A DNA stretch of 64,000 bases from Ephydatia muelleri (lineage: Eukaryota > Porifera > Demospongiae > Spongillida > Spongillidae). Below are positions 11,804-24,300 of this stretch, piece by piece. Under the pieces are notes generated by a model. That model did not search any database and was not told the DNA's origin. It saw only the letters and a program-made list of their open reading frames with translations. The stretch covers positions 356,087-420,086 of the forward strand of contig JABACO010000033.1 in assembly GCA_013339895.1 (NCBI GenBank), in the 5' to 3' direction. Position 1 is the first letter of the stretch. Each line of letters opens with the position of its first letter. The position numbers and the translations under genes were made by a program.

Positions 11804-12247
11804 ACCAAAGCAGACACCGAGAGAACGATGTACATTCTAGCGATAGATTGTTTGCGTGCCCCGCCTCTTTATGCCATGCATATAACAAGTAACATCACGC
11901 AGCAGAGCATAGTCTCCGGGGCAAGCTGAAGCATATACCATCGTCCAAGAAATATATAAAATAATGCTTTTCTTCATAAAAATAATATTCATAACCAAGG
12001 CATTGACTGACCTATTTGGTCGCCTCAGTCACTCATTAATTAGAGCTAATGCTCGTGCCATTCTGAGTCGTTCCTACTTCCACCTTGTGCAGCAGGTGGA
12101 TGACTTTTTTGTGTGTGGTTATATACTTGTGTAGCACTGTACACAGAACCAAGTCAACAATATGAAAAACTATTCATTAACATGACTCTGATAGGTGAAC
12201 AGATTCTTGATGCATTTCCAGTGAGTGCTGCATAGTCACTTATCCAT
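11804..12247. other. No feature seen
   Basis: Non-coding interval inside the 5.2-kb CACTA-like element, between the MITE and the satellite. Confidence 0.4.
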
Positions 12248-13551
12248 AGAAGACCATTGGGGTGAGGCCTCAGACCAAATTGAAGCACACTGGACAAACC
12301 TTGCGTCACATACAATGAAATGCAGTGATACTCACGTCAGTATGTATACCATTATTAGTGACAAACAACTCATCTGAGATAGCCACACCCTTCAGAATCA
12401 CGTGACCATCAGAAGACCATTGGGGTGATGTCTCATACCAATCTGAAGCTTACTGGACAAACCTTGCGTCACATACAATGAAATGTAGTGATACTCAGGT
12501 CAGTATGTATACCATTATAAGTGACAAACGACTCACCTGAGATAGCCACACCCTTCAGAATCACGTGAACCTCAGAAGACCATTGGGGTGATGTCTCTTA
12601 TCAATCTGAAGCTTACTGGACAAACCTTGCGTCACATACAATGAAATGTAGTGATACTCACAGCAGTATGTATACCATTATAAGTGACAAACAACTCACC
12701 TGAGATAGCCACACCCTTCAGAATCATGTGACCCTCAGAAGACCATTGGGGTGATGTCTCATACCAATCTGAAGCTTACTGGACAAACCTTGCGTCACAT
12801 ACAATGAAATGTAGTGATACTCACGGCAGTATGTATACCATTATAAGTGACAAACAACTCACCTGAGATAGCCACACCCTTCAGAATCACGTGACCCTCA
12901 GAAGACCATTGGGGTGATGTCTCATACCAATCTGAAGCTTACTGGACAAACCTTGCGTCACATACAATGAAATGCAGTGATACTCACGTCAGTATGTATA
13001 CCATTATCAGTGACAAACGACTCACCTGAGATAGCCACACCCTTCAGAATCACGTGACCCTCAGAAGACCATTGGGGTGATGTCTCTTATCAATCTGAAG
13101 CTTACTGGACAAACCTTGCATCACATACAATGAAATGTAGTGATACTCACGGCAGTATGTACACCATTATAAGTGACAAACGACTCACCTGAGATAGCCA
13201 CACCCTTCAGAATCACGTGACCCTCAGAAGACCATTGGAGTAATGTCTCACACCAATCTGAAGCTTACTGGACAAACCTTGCGTCACATACAATGAAATG
13301 CAGTGATACTCACAGCAGTATGTATACCATTATTAGTGACAAACAACTCACCTGAGATAGCCACACCCTTCAGAATCACGTGACCCTCAGAAGACCATTG
13401 GGGTGATGTCTCCTACCAATGTGAAGCCTACTGGACAAACCTTGCGTCACATACAATGAAATGTACTGTATGATACACATTTCCGTGTGTCATTATTAGA
13501 GACAAATTACTCACCGAACATAGCCACACCCTTCAGAATCACATCACCCTA
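12248..13551. repeat. 163-bp satellite, eight units
   Basis: The marker agaagaccattgg recurs at 12248, 12411, 12574, 12737, 12900, 13063, 13226, 13389 and 13552, an exact 163-bp spacing each time. The units differ by only a few substitutions. The array lies inside the CACTA-like element and ends in a derived 21-bp array. Confidence 0.95.
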
Positions 13552-13555
13552 AGAA

Positions 13556-13660
13556 GACCATTGTGGTGAGGCCTCAGACCATTGTGGTGAGGCCTCAGAC
13601 CATTGTGGTGAGGCCTCAGACCATTGTGGTGAGGCCTCAGACCACTGTGGTGAGGCCTCA
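13556..13660. repeat. 21-bp tandem repeat, five units
   Basis: The unit is gaccattgtggtgaggcctc plus one base. It is derived from the first 21 bases of the adjoining 163-bp unit, so it looks like a secondary slippage product. Read on the minus strand it gives a WSEASPQ heptad, with no sign of being a real protein. Confidence 0.9.
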
Positions 13661-14386
13661 GACCAATGTGAGTACATACAACTAGCTACAGCCTTGTTCT
13701 GACCCCTGAGCGACAACGAGTGCACATTGTTTTTGGTTTCAGGCATTAGAAAACTAGCTTTTTTGACCTTACATACCTTAATTAAAATTCGTCGGACCTG
13801 TCCTCTACTGCAGCTGTATCCTCGGCGTGTCGTAAAGAGGTATTCGAATTCAAATTCAATCATACGTGAGGAGAGGGTTAAAAGGCCGTTTAATGATATT
13901 CCCGTACAGGATTGGGCGGCAGTGGCGGATACAGGGGGGGGGGGGGGGGGGGGGGGGGGGTCGGTGGTGTCCGGACCCCCCCCTCAGACCTGATGATGAA
14001 TAAAATTAAGGATTAATACTTTAATTCATTAGCGAAACCAATTAACAACATCCCATGTGATATTCATTGTTCTAGAGAGCGTTATGGCAAGCCTGTTCAC
14101 TCGGGCTCGGAAAGTATGTCGAATTATAGAAAGCAAATGGTATTTTATGCGTACAGGAATCGCGCGCCTGTCATGACTTCACCCACCCGATCGCGTTATC
14201 TCATTACGTGATTCAGCTGCGTGAATGCATGAGGGCCCACATGCACACACCACTTAGACTACTCCTCCCCCCCGCAGTCCTATTAGAAATCGATCCAACC
14301 CCCCCCCCCCCCCCCGTCTCCCTCCCTTTCAGACTTACCTCGCTACGGGCCTGGAGTTTCTTTTATACTTCAGTTATTTATCTTTT

Positions 14387-15149
14387 TTGACACATGCAGA
14401 TATGGGTAAGACGCAAGATGAGAATATTGTGCATGCCTATAACTTGATACACAGTGTCATCAGTGATATTGCAATTTTCAGAGAGAACATTGAAAAAGAT
14501 TTTCATGATTGGTTTATGGATGCTAGCAGAATTGGTAGTGAGTTAGGCATAGTACTTACAGTTTCACGTCTATCTGGAAGACAGCAACACAGGGCTAATG
14601 CAGGTCCAGAAAATCCAGATCCTGAAGTTTAATACAGAAATAATGTGGCAATTCCATTCTTGGATCACATGGAACAAGTACTAAACAATAGATTTCATCA
14701 TGACAGTATGGTTGGTAGTCACTTATTTTATCTAGTTCCAACATTAATAATTAATCACAGTGATTTACAAGATCTTGCAAAATGTTTGTTGTTTTGGGAA
14801 CGTGATTTACGTAGTGCTTTATCACTTCTATCTGAATTAAAACAGTGGCAACGTTTAATCTGAATCCCTTGATAACATCATTTCTGCAGATCTGGCACAT
14901 TGTATCCATGCAGCTGATGAAGATGTTTTCCCCAACATACGAGTACTATTAATTATTGCCTGCACTATACCTGTGTCGAGCTGTGAAGCAGAAAGGTCTT
15001 TTTCAGCATTGAGGCGTATTAAATCCTATTTACGAAGTACAATGAGTTCTGAGCGTTTTGCTGGATTAGCACTGATGCATTTGCATAGTGATGTTGATAT
15101 TGATATTGATGAGGTGTGTGAAGCTTTTATCAGCAAACACAACAGATAA
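14387..15149 (+). pseudogene. hAT transposase, C-terminal part, broken
   Basis: The 3' half of a hAT transposase of the ZMYM/THAP0-like type. The final block SSCEAERSFSALRRIKSYL is the hAT dimerisation domain. Upstream blocks include IPFLDHMEQ. An in-frame TAA at 14630-14632 and a frameshift near 14860 break the gene, and the N-terminal zinc finger and first catalytic part are missing. The natural stop is at 15147-15149, with AATAAA about 25 bp further on. Confidence 0.85.
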
Positions 15150-15473
15150 ATGTTTCAATCTTGTATTTTGTACCAATAAATGATTTTGTAGTAACTGTAT
15201 AGATTCATTGTATGTTTTATTAGTTCATTCAGTGTCAAATGTGAAATGGCGATAAATACGTATTTTAATTCCACAGCCTTCTGCCATGATAGGAAAAAAA
15301 GTCTGTTAAAAAGGGATTACTCATTAATTTAGGATACGCAGTTTATGAGTTGCACTGAGAATAGAGTCCCCCAAACCGACCCACGCACAGTATTCGCCGC
15401 CCTTTTCAAGTTTCTATAGAATGTCACCAATTATGCGCGGGATGACGATCCGTCAAAAGCTTCCGCGCTTCGC

Positions 15474-15500
15474 GCGGGAGGGGGCACATCCCCCTCCCGC
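15474..15500. repeat. GC-rich hairpin in hAT subterminal region
   Basis: An 11-bp arm GCGGGAGGGGG and its perfect complement are separated by five bases. Such hairpins are common in hAT subterminal DNA. Confidence 0.7.
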
Positions 15501-16549
15501 ACCCTCCCCCTATTAATTATTCATGTCGGACCCCCCCCTTCCAGAATTCCTGTATCCGCCCCTGGGCGGTGAAGTTTGAAAAATAATGGGATTACGTTTA
15601 TCGTGAGTGCACGCTTTGTGATATGCACGGATGCATGACTGAATGCGTAGTTTGTAATCACCCGCGTGCAGACGGCCGAATTGCTGTGTACCCATCCAGA
15701 ACGACAGAACAGAATATAGAAGCATCATAGGAGAAGATCAGAATGCTTTGCTGTGCAATATACATGTAACAGCATCAAAAAATGGGAGTGGGGAGAGGGG
15801 AGAAATAAAAGAATTCTGAAAAGATACACAATAGCAGTATTCCGAGTTTGTGTTAGTGATATCAGTGCAAGCATGACAGGTCTTCAATCAGCTTAACAAC
15901 ATCTCATGTGACCTCTACTTCAGCTCCTTGAATCTCAGTGCTCTGAGATAAGTGAGAAATGCAGATTAACAAAACAAATATTCAAAATGATAAAGCATAA
16001 CATGTGCCATTTATCTGCTAACTTAACAGCCCAGTCTCAAAATAAATAATAACACAGCCTTCACTAAAACTACACGAAAGTTTACCCTTGATTCGCTTAA
16101 GTCTGAAGAGTTATTATAACTGTAAATGTTTAATACTTTGTATTTCAGAAGGTGTATGTTTGGAATGCAGGTGGTTCTACATCTGTGCAACCATTGTACA
16201 CGTCCAAGTCATTAACAGACTTTGATTAACATATAACACTATTAAAGCATGAAGAAAATGACAAGTATTGTTTAGAGTTTGGTGACATTTATACAGCAGG
16301 ATATAACAGCCCATTCAAGTACTAAACAAAAAAGTAAATTTCATAATTCAGATATCTGTAGTTTATCGAACGTTGTGCTGTGCTTACAGGGCCACTTCAT
16401 GTATATGTATATAGTTGAGGTTTCTGTCTGTTGTGTGACATCAGTAGATTCATACATGTACCTGAATTATTTTTGATTTGTGACAACATGCACAACTCAA
16501 TATCAATTGATAGTAACTGAGTTGAGCATACATGTAAAATACATTGAAT

Positions 16550-17876
16550 TTTATCCCCAGGCTGCATTTGCAGCTCTTTCATAATGTATGCAATTCCAAT
16601 GGTCTTACCTTCAAAGAGTGGTACCAGATTGTGATTCCTGCTCTGAAGTTTTGCGTAATGCATTGAATGACATCTTTTGGCCTGCTGTATTGCAGGGAAC
16701 TATAAGCGATTCAGAAAAGAAGCTGTTCACACTTCCTGCTCGTCATGGCGGGATGGGAATCCACGATCCTCTATTAACTGCAGCTTCTTCTTTCACAAAT
16801 TCAAGAAAATGTACAGCTCTGATAGTTGATGCAATAAAGTGCAGTTCAGTCTTTAGTGTTCTTGATCACACAGAACACCTTTCGAAGTTACACCGCAAAA
16901 TAAAGCAAGACATTGAAATCCTAAACCTCAATCTTCTGGAGTCAATTTTACCAACTTTTGACAACACAAAGGAGCAATACAACGAGGAATTGATGGAAAG
17001 ACCTCAGCATGGCTGACAGTGATACCATTGGCACATCATCATTTTGATCTGTCTGCCACTGAATTTCGATACTCTTTGGCACTACGTTATCACAGACCAT
17101 TACTACGATTGCCAGCATTGTGTGATGGTTGTGGTTGTCAATTCACCACTGGACATGCCCTTGACTGTAGAAAGGGAGGTTTAGTTATTCAAAGGCATAA
17201 TGAGATAAGGGATGCCCTTGGTGACTTGGCTTCAATAGCCTATAAAGAAGTTTTGAGAGAACCGGTGATAAGAAAACCGAATGTCCAGAATAATGTTCCA
17301 GCTTTAGTTGCTGACCTTTCTGTTCGTGGTGTGTGGCAGTCTCAAACTACTACTTTTTTCGATGTTAGAGTAGTCGACTCAGATGCCAGCTCCTATGTAC
17401 AACGGGATGTAAATGCGGTGCTTTCTTCTATCAAGCACCTTAAGAAACAGAAATACTCACAAGCAGCTGAATGTGTACATGCTTCGTTTACACCTTTTGT
17501 TGTGACTGCAGATGGGGCACTGGGTGTTGAAGGAAAGACATTCATTAGCCTCCTATCAGAAAAAATTGCTGCAATTTGGCATAAATCAAACAGTGAAGTG
17601 ATGGGTTATGTGCGGGCAAGGCTGATGTTTGCTATCCTTCGTGCTACAAATTTGTGCATTCGTGGGAGTCGGGTGAAATGGAGGAGAAGGATGGAGATAG
17701 AAGACGGAGCAGGACTTCCATACATGCAGGAGTGACTTTATTCAATTGATTTTTATTTTATGTTCTTTTTCTTTTGATTTGATATCAATATTGGCAGTTA
17801 TTATTCATACATGTTTATATTCTCTTGTTATTTTGTCCATTGACATAGAGTATTTTCCCCCTTGTGCATCATACTG
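16550..17876 (+). mobile_element. 5'-truncated non-LTR retrotransposon
   Basis: An exact 29-bp direct repeat (starting gttgagcatacatg) flanks the insert at 16521-16549 and 17877-17905, the signature of target-primed reverse transcription. The insert carries the 3' part of an RT-type ORF and a short 3' UTR with no poly-A tail. Copy 2 of the duplicated segment lacks it, together with about 165 bp around it. Confidence 0.8.
16588..17735 (+). pseudogene. RT retroelement ORF, C-terminal part
   Basis: The first part (16588 to about 17000) is the region after the RT palm, with PARHGGMGIHDP. A one-base frameshift near 17000 moves the reading to the next frame, starting TSAWLTVIPL. That part contains a CDGCG-CQFTTGH-type zinc motif, then KGGLVIQRHNEIRD, then FFDVRVVD, then SEVMGYVRARL and ILRATN. 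Order and spacing fit a zinc motif followed by a PD-(D/E)XK-like nuclease, as at the end of RLE-type elements. The RT catalytic part is absent because of 5' truncation. Confidence 0.75.
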
Positions 17877-18893
17877 GTTGAGCATACATGTAAAATACAT
17901 TGAATCTGTCTGCTTCGAGTGATCCAATGCTGGTGGTAATGGCACATACATGTAGCATGCTTACATGTGTTGTGCAATATAGTTTTATAGCTACTAAGCT
18001 TGTTTTACCAAGCAAATTGCGATTTGTCAGAAGCCATAGTACAGTACATGTGTGAATGTCGAGCATGCATGCCCTTTATTTAACATACAGTGTACCCAGA
18101 AAGCACTTATATGTATGTGTAGTTGCATGCAAGCATGATCAGAAGTCTCAAATCAAACCAGCACAAGAAGACCTACCTTAACTCCTTTACAGATGTCTTC
18201 CATTTGAGATTGTTTCAAGTCTAGAAACTTTTCCACCAAGTCCCCATCTATAAATCCCTCTGAAAGTTGAGTCTTGTGCTCATTAGCTAAAGAACGAAAG
18301 CTGCAATATTTAGAGTTCCATACGCTATCTAAAATATGTATTTGTAGTTCATAAATGAAACAAATACATCCAGATCAGAATATTGTACATGCGCCATAAC
18401 CCGGTATTTCCAACAGATATTCTATGCATTGCTAACAACATAAACAATCTTAAATTGCTAGAACCACATATGCTTTTCACTTGAGACAAATTCATCAAGA
18501 GCGCAGCTTGGAATAGCCAAAGTGCTGGGGCACCTGTTGAATCAGAAAAGGTGGATACATGACGAGGGACAGTAATATGGAATTCTACCTATTAGAGACA
18601 ATATTTCATACATGAGAACATTATGTCAACTAGCAACAACTATTTCATTCATATACTGTAAAAGAAGAGGATACACCTCATGGCTAATATTGCCCACACT
18701 CTTAATGAGAGTGGCCATCTTGGACTGTATCTTGGAAAGTAGAGAGAACGACTCTGAACTGAGTTGTCCAATCAAACCTGCAATAATGCCGACAATGCAT
18801 GATTGAAGGCATGAAAATTAAAGATACAGTACAAATGAGCAAATACATGCATTGGTTTAACATGCACCAACTGCGGAACAGGTCTTACAGAGG

Positions 18894-19035
18894 CCGGTGT
18901 CACAGGAAATTCTGTCGCTAGGAAATATGTTGTCGCGGCGACAATATTTCGTAAGGAAATTGTGTCGCTTTAATTAAACGTAGCGACCATATTTCCTAAG
19001 GAAATTCTGTCGCTCTCAGGAAATTCTGTCGCGCA
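18894..19035. repeat. aggaaattctgtcgc repeat element, copy R1
   Basis: A 142-bp block beginning ccggtgtcacagg contains four near-copies of aggaaattctgtcgc and a gtcgcggcgac palindrome. A second copy (R2) in the same orientation is at 46546-46675. R1 sits between the DDB1 copy 1 exons and the start of the zinc/AT-hook/SAP gene, where it could include a promoter. Confidence 0.8.
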
Positions 19036-19078
19036 TGCTCATTGTTCTATCGATTCCTTGTGATTCTCACTTCTAAGC

Positions 19079-21157
19079 ATGGAGCAGAGTGAATGTGACA
19101 CGTTGCTAGCATTTTGTTGTGATTCCAAATACCCACCCGAGCGTTCAAAGAACGAAAGGATTGTATTCGGAGAAGAACTTCATAGTGAAGGAAGGTTTGT
19201 TATTTTATCGAGACAAACACAACAAGGTACCTCAACCAGTTCTTTGCAATTTTATATGTTTTTGATAATAATAGCAATAAAATGTAAAAATACATGCAAA
19301 GCGTGACAATAATGTTATGAATTTTTCTTAACACCCATTCCATGACAAACGAGTACGCATATGTTGGAAATTGCTAAAATGAAAACAAATCGGCTACAGT
19401 CAACAATGTGAATTAACTTTATATTTCAATACTTTAACCATCGGTTGACTGGAATTCGAGATTGGATACCTTTGCGCACTTACATTAGTAATACTACACC
19501 GTCGGAACTGCATTCGATTTCAAACATCTGCGATCGTTTCGGGCTTAAACTTAGTACACTTTTTTTTAATGCGATCTCCATACAAAATTATTATTGCAGT
19601 ATTGTCTTGTAGTCTACTGATGTAGTTATACATCGCTAAATGTGACCCAACAAGTTTCCAAAAGGTAGTTACGTTGCAAAAACGCTTATGCTTATTTCAT
19701 TAGCAAATAGTATGCGGAACTTGCGGTTTCTGTAGCGGGATCGTGTCCTATAGTACACGAGGGTGATGGCCACTGTTTCACCGAGCTGCGCGCATAAAAA
19801 AGCACCGTGCTTGCGTTGCAACTCAGGAATTTGCAGCGCTTGCTACAAGCCCTAAAGGTCGTCCAAAGAAGAGAACCACTCAGGAAGTGGTTCAACTTCG
19901 CCGCAATAGGAGTAGAGCTTTTCGGCCTAAATCTTTTATTGAACCTCAATCTGAATTCCTAGAACAAGAGCCAGTTGTATCTGAAACCTTTGAAGTCGCG
20001 TCCAGATGTAACAAATATAAACGCATGGTATGGAGGACACCTATGGGGACGTAGATAACCTACCATCGTTGAAAGTTCGTAAGTCTCTGAGTGAAAATGA
20101 TGGAATTGATGACAAAGCAATTAAATCTATCAAGAGAGTATTCAGGACAGGCGTCGTTGGTATAATGAAGCTGCTACTTCTATCGTGACATCTCAAGGCT
20201 TGCATGGCTACCAAAAAAGAAACGATCTTTGTCATCGTTGAAGAAAATGAGCATAGATAATGTTGCAATCATGAAATCTCGATGTTTCCGAAATCTATCA
20301 AGAGTATGTCATAAAACACAGTGCTCAATTTCCAAATTACAGGGTTTAATTACATTGTTGTACCAGCTCTGATGCTGACCAAACAGTGAGGGAACAGCTG
20401 TATCTGCAGAGGTCAACAGGGTTTACATTTGTATCATACACCTATGCACAACATGTTCTGGATGGTATAAGATATCAATGTGAACCAAGATTTCATTAGT
20501 TAAACCAAAGCGAACACACTGCAAATGAGCATGGGATGAATGTCCGTCACCTACACCATAGTATTTTACAACTAGTTGATGATCTGAATGATCAATCCAA
20601 TTCAAAACACCAGCAAATAATCCAATTGGTAAAGAATCAGTTAGAAATCTGCAAAACTATCAATGACTACATGTACATTGCACCTGATGATAAAACTGCT
20701 ACATGTACATCTCACTTACCCCAATCTACCTTAGACCTAGTGAAAGGTCGCAGCCCACGTATCAAGAACCGCAGTGACTCATGTGGACAACTGGAGTGTG
20801 AAGCTTGCCGTTGTCTATTTCTGTTTTACGATCAGCCAAGATGGGCTGCACTGGAGAACATCTAAGATGTTTGTGTTCTTTGTGATGACACATCACATTA
20901 CATCAATGCGAAAGACGCACATGTCCCATGTTGTGCATGATGTGCAACAACAGTACCTAATGAAACAGACTAGAAAAAATATGGCAGCAGATACAACAAA
21001 CATCATTTTTGATTTCAAGCTGAAATTTTGGGCTTGAAGTTTCAGAGAAGGTGGTGATGCTTACTATGGAAAAAAGGGTATGCTATGGTTCGGAATGGGT
21101 GTATATGTGACACCAGCAGACATAAGTTTGGAAAAGGATGCAGTCCAGAATGAGTTA
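19079..21157 (+). pseudogene. Zinc/AT-hook/DDE-like/SAP gene, 5' part
   Basis: The first piece of a gene broken by three insertions. A possible first exon starts with the ATG at 19079 and ends near 19225 at a GT (CAACAAG|gtacct). Around 19785-19850 there is a cysteine cluster (C-x2-H...PCLRC...GICSAC). After a frameshift comes an AT-hook-like KGRPKKRT. From 20536 follows a helical stretch and then FDFKLKF and YYGKKGM. These match, from memory, an unnamed family common in sponges and cnidarians with a DDE-like core. Stops and frameshifts are frequent. The Gypsy element interrupts it at 21157. Confidence 0.6.
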
Positions 21158-21288
21158 TGTTAGATATATGTGCGCATGCGCAGTGGACATTGGTCTAGAG
21201 TATGCATTAATTAGAATAGGTAGTTGTGTTGTTTTGTAGACCTAGTTCGTGCTTTGCAATTATGACAATTTGGTGTTAAGACATCACA
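21158..21288 (+). repeat. 5' LTR (131 bp)
   Basis: It begins tgttagatatatg and ends agacatcaca, and is identical base for base to 26203-26333. Confidence 0.97.
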
Positions 21289-21289
21289 T

Positions 21290-21300
21290 TGGCGACGAGG
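21290..21300 (+). other. Primer binding site, tRNA-Ser type
   Basis: tggcgacgagg is the exact complement of a metazoan tRNA-Ser(GCU) 3' end including CCA. It starts two bases after the LTR, as expected. Confidence 0.8.
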
Positions 21301-21308
21301 GTGAAGCA

Positions 21309-24300
21309 ATGGCTACAATTGGACAATTGAGCGAATTTCAACCAGAGAACGAAAAGGCATCGGCATACTTGGAGCGAGTGAAGTTGTTTTTGTTGGCAAA
21401 TAGTGTAGGCATAGATATTAGAGTAGAAGGATAGGAAACACAGCCAATTAACACAATGTAACACCTGCAGTCCGCATAGTTCTCGTACCCAGGCCATCAT
21501 CATGGCAAGATGCCAAGTCTTCTTTGACGGTAGGTCTTCAGGTGGAATAGAGACTGGAAACACACTGACATTATGTGCACTAGTAGCGCTAAGGGGCCAA
21601 TCCTTTGCCTTCTTCTTTATTCTACAGTCCAGCCTAAACTTGCAGTGCCCAGTCCGATCATCAGTTCTATAGAGACATGAAACGGCACCTTTTTTTCTCC
21701 CTGTAAAGAAGCATATTATTACAAAACCAAAATGCGTTGCTGTATAAAATACATGCCCCAACATGTATACTCAATATGGCCCAGAACAGTATCAAAATAC
21801 GCACGTTACAAGCCACAGTTCGACCCCATATCAGAAACTAGTTATTTGGCCCTCACACGTACAACATCTATCTGGTATAGGGTAAACATATACCATGCTG
21901 TGTAGTTTCACGAGAGCTATACGAAATATCATGCCAATACAATTTAGACGCATCCGTTTGTATTCAGTTCGCCTCAGTTCACTTATATATGTAATTACTA
22001 CAAACGCGCATATCTACCGTTATAGGCAAGCACCACTTTTAAAACTTACATCGCCGTGATCAGCGTTCGCAGCTCTATCGGAATCCACACACAAACGTTT
22101 TCTTTCTCTTAAAACTCTTGTCGTCGTTTTGGGGGAGTAGCATATAACACTCAATTAACAACTATGCGGACTGGGCGCCTAAAAATCTATGGTAGAGTAT
22201 TGCTCACGTGATTTGTTTCCTATCCTTCTACTCTAATATCTATGGTGTAGGTGACGATAAGCAGGTTGCGGTTCTCTTAACAGTGATTGGCGCAAGGCAT
22301 TTTTCGCTGCTTAAGGACCTCTTCTTACCAGAGGATGTAAAGGCCAAGTCGTTTGAACAAATTTCAAAGGTATTGGTTGAACACTTTGAACCAAAACCGC
22401 TAGTTATCGCAGAGCGTTTTCGGTTTTATCGAAGAACGCAGGAAGAGGAAGAGTCCGTGACAGAGTTCATGGCTCAACTACGACGCTTGGCGACACACTG
22501 CCAGTTTGGAGGCTTCCTTGAAGAGGCTTTACGAGATCGGCTGGTTTGTGGTTTGAGAAATCACAGCATTCAAAGGAGACTGCTGTCAGAGTCTAATCTG
22601 TCACTGCAAAAGGCTGTGGAAATCTCAACGGGAATGGAGGCTGCTGAATTGAACAGCAAGACAATTAGTACATCTTCAGTGACTGAGGAGGTTAAGCAAG
22701 TATCCTCTAGTACATCTACATCGGTAAATGGACCAAAGAAGAAACCTGTTTGTTTTAGGTGTGGTGGTCCTCATCTAGCAACTAGTTGTCATCATCAAAA
22801 GGCACAATGTCACAAGTGCGGTAAAATTGGTCATCTTGCTAGAGTGTGTCGAGGAGCTCAAGTGCCACGGCATAGACAGGCCCCAAAGTCGGCAGACACC
22901 CAGTGGGTTGAAGACGATATTGATCAGTCTCAGAATGTATTGGTGGTGGGACTAAAGAACAGTTGTCCTTTTTGTGTGGAGCTGGGTATCGAAGGAAGGA
23001 GAGTTCAGTTTGACATAGATACGGGATCTGCTGTGACCCTTGTTTCAGAGAGAACCTGGAAGAAGTTGAACTTGGATGTCAAGTTGAGAAACTCCAGGGT
23101 GTTACTAAGGACGTATACAGGTGATCCCATTTCAGTGGTGGGCGAGGCAAAAGTAGCAGTGAGTTATAATCAGCAATTGAGTACATTGGTGCTGTATGTG
23201 GTCAAGGGTACGGGTCCAAGCTTGCTGGGACGTGATTGGTTAAGGCACATCAAGCTTGACTGGAAAACAGTGGGTCAGGTTGCCAGTGTTAACCGTGCTA
23301 CGATGCTAGACTCCTTGTTGAAGAGATACCATGAGGTATTCCAGGGTGGGCTGGGAACCCTAAAGGGTGTACACGCCAGGCTGCAGGTTAAGCCAAATGC
23401 AGTACCGAAATTCTTCAAAGCGCGTACTGTACCTTTTGCGTTACGAGAGGCTGTGGAAAAGGAATTGGATCGCTTAGAACAGGAGGGGGTCATAAAGAAG
23501 GTGGACCATAGTGAATGGGCAGCCCCAATTGTTGTAGTTCCAAAGGGTGATGGTCAGATAAGGATCTGTGGGGATTATAAGGTTACTGTAAATGGGGTAT
23601 TAGACGTGGACCAGTACCCCTTACCTAAACCTGAGGACCTGTTTGCGAGTCTAGTGGGAGGACAAAAGTTTTCTAAGCTTGATCTCTCCCAAGCTTACCA
23701 GCAAATGTGCCTAGATGAGGAGTCACAGAAATTTGTGACTATCAATACCCATAAGGGTCTGTACAGGTATACACGCTTACCTTTTGGTGTGGCATCGGCA
23801 CCGGCATTGTTTCAGAAAACCATGGATGTTATTCTTCAGGGCATGAAACACGTTATGTGTTACATTGATGACATTCTGGTAACCGGTTCAACGGAAAAGG
23901 AGCATTTTATCCAGTTAGAGGAGGTTTTGAAGCGGTTACAGCATCATGGTCTTAAGGTTAAAAAGGATAAATGTGCCTTATTTCAAGATTCTGTTCAGTA
24001 TCTTGGGCATAAAATTGATGTCTCTGGAATCCATACCACATAGTAAGGTTGAGGCAGTAAAAAACGCCCCTGCACCTAAAAATGTCCAAGAATTGAGGTC
24101 GTTTCTGGGATTGTTGCATTATTATGGAAGGTTTATTCAGCAATTATCGACATTATTACAGCCACTGAATGAACTCTTGAAGAGTAATAGAAGATGGGAA
24201 TGGACTTCGGAGTGCCAGAGTGCATTTGTTAAGGCCAAGGAACGTTTGGTGTCTGCTCCAGTACGTGCACATTATGATCCAAGCTTACCATTAAAACTTG

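Larger units (their letters stand above)
13920..15564 (+). mobile_element. hAT transposon, 1.65 kb
   Basis: The left end cagtggcggatacagg and the right end cctgtatccgcccctg are inverted copies with one mismatch, followed inwards by long G or C runs. The word tgggcgg occurs at both borders (13913-13919 and 15563-15569), consistent with an eroded 8-bp duplication. The transposase remnant inside belongs to hAT. A 27-base G run (13934-13960) and a 16-base C run (14299-14314) are present. It is nested in the 5.2-kb CACTA-like element. Confidence 0.8.
10490..15688. mobile_element. CACTA-like element, non-autonomous, 5.2 kb
   Basis: It starts CACAGCAATTC and ends with the inverted form GAATTGCTGTG. 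The 3-bp word tac lies on both sides (10487-10489 and 15689-15691). Copy 2 of the duplicated segment lacks the whole interval near 52085, which supports it as one insertion. CACAG/CTGTG termini with a 3-bp duplication match the CACTA/EnSpm superfamily. No transposase of that family is seen inside. It contains a small MITE, a 163-bp satellite and a complete hAT element. The stretch 10490-11684 has no gene. Confidence 0.7.
15862..18777 (-). pseudogene. DDB1 3' exons, copy 1 (broken)
   Basis: Three minus-strand exons with GT/AG borders: 18777-18675, 18300-18177 and 15942-15862. They encode the C-terminal end of DDB1, the beta-propeller adaptor of the CUL4 ubiquitin ligase and UV-damage sensor: GLIGQLSS, then IKSVGNISHE, then GFIDGDLVEKFLDL, then the last-exon start STEIQG. 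A 3-bp loss relative to copy 2 turns the last exon into ...EVT followed by TGA, removing the conserved C-terminal helix ending SRLH. The intron before the last exon is split by a retroelement. No upstream exon is present next to it. This is a pseudogenised partial duplicate. Confidence 0.8.
9641..18885. other. Duplicated segment, copy 1 (with DDB1 last exons)
   Basis: Blocks 9641-10489, 15689-16398 and 17920-18885 match, in the same order and orientation, 49709-49803 plus 51285-52085, 52088-52790 and 52790-54600. The copies differ by insertions: copy 1 holds the element at 10490-15688 and the retroelement at 16550-17876; copy 2 holds the element at 49804-51284 and the palindrome at 53546-54367. 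The shared part carries the 3' end of a DDB1 gene on the minus strand and its downstream flank. Confidence 0.85.

Noticed and set aside
22208..24043. Start of a gag-pol protein at 22208
   Set aside because: The first codons lie in the terminal repeat of the inserted 835-bp element. The true gag start is at 21309.
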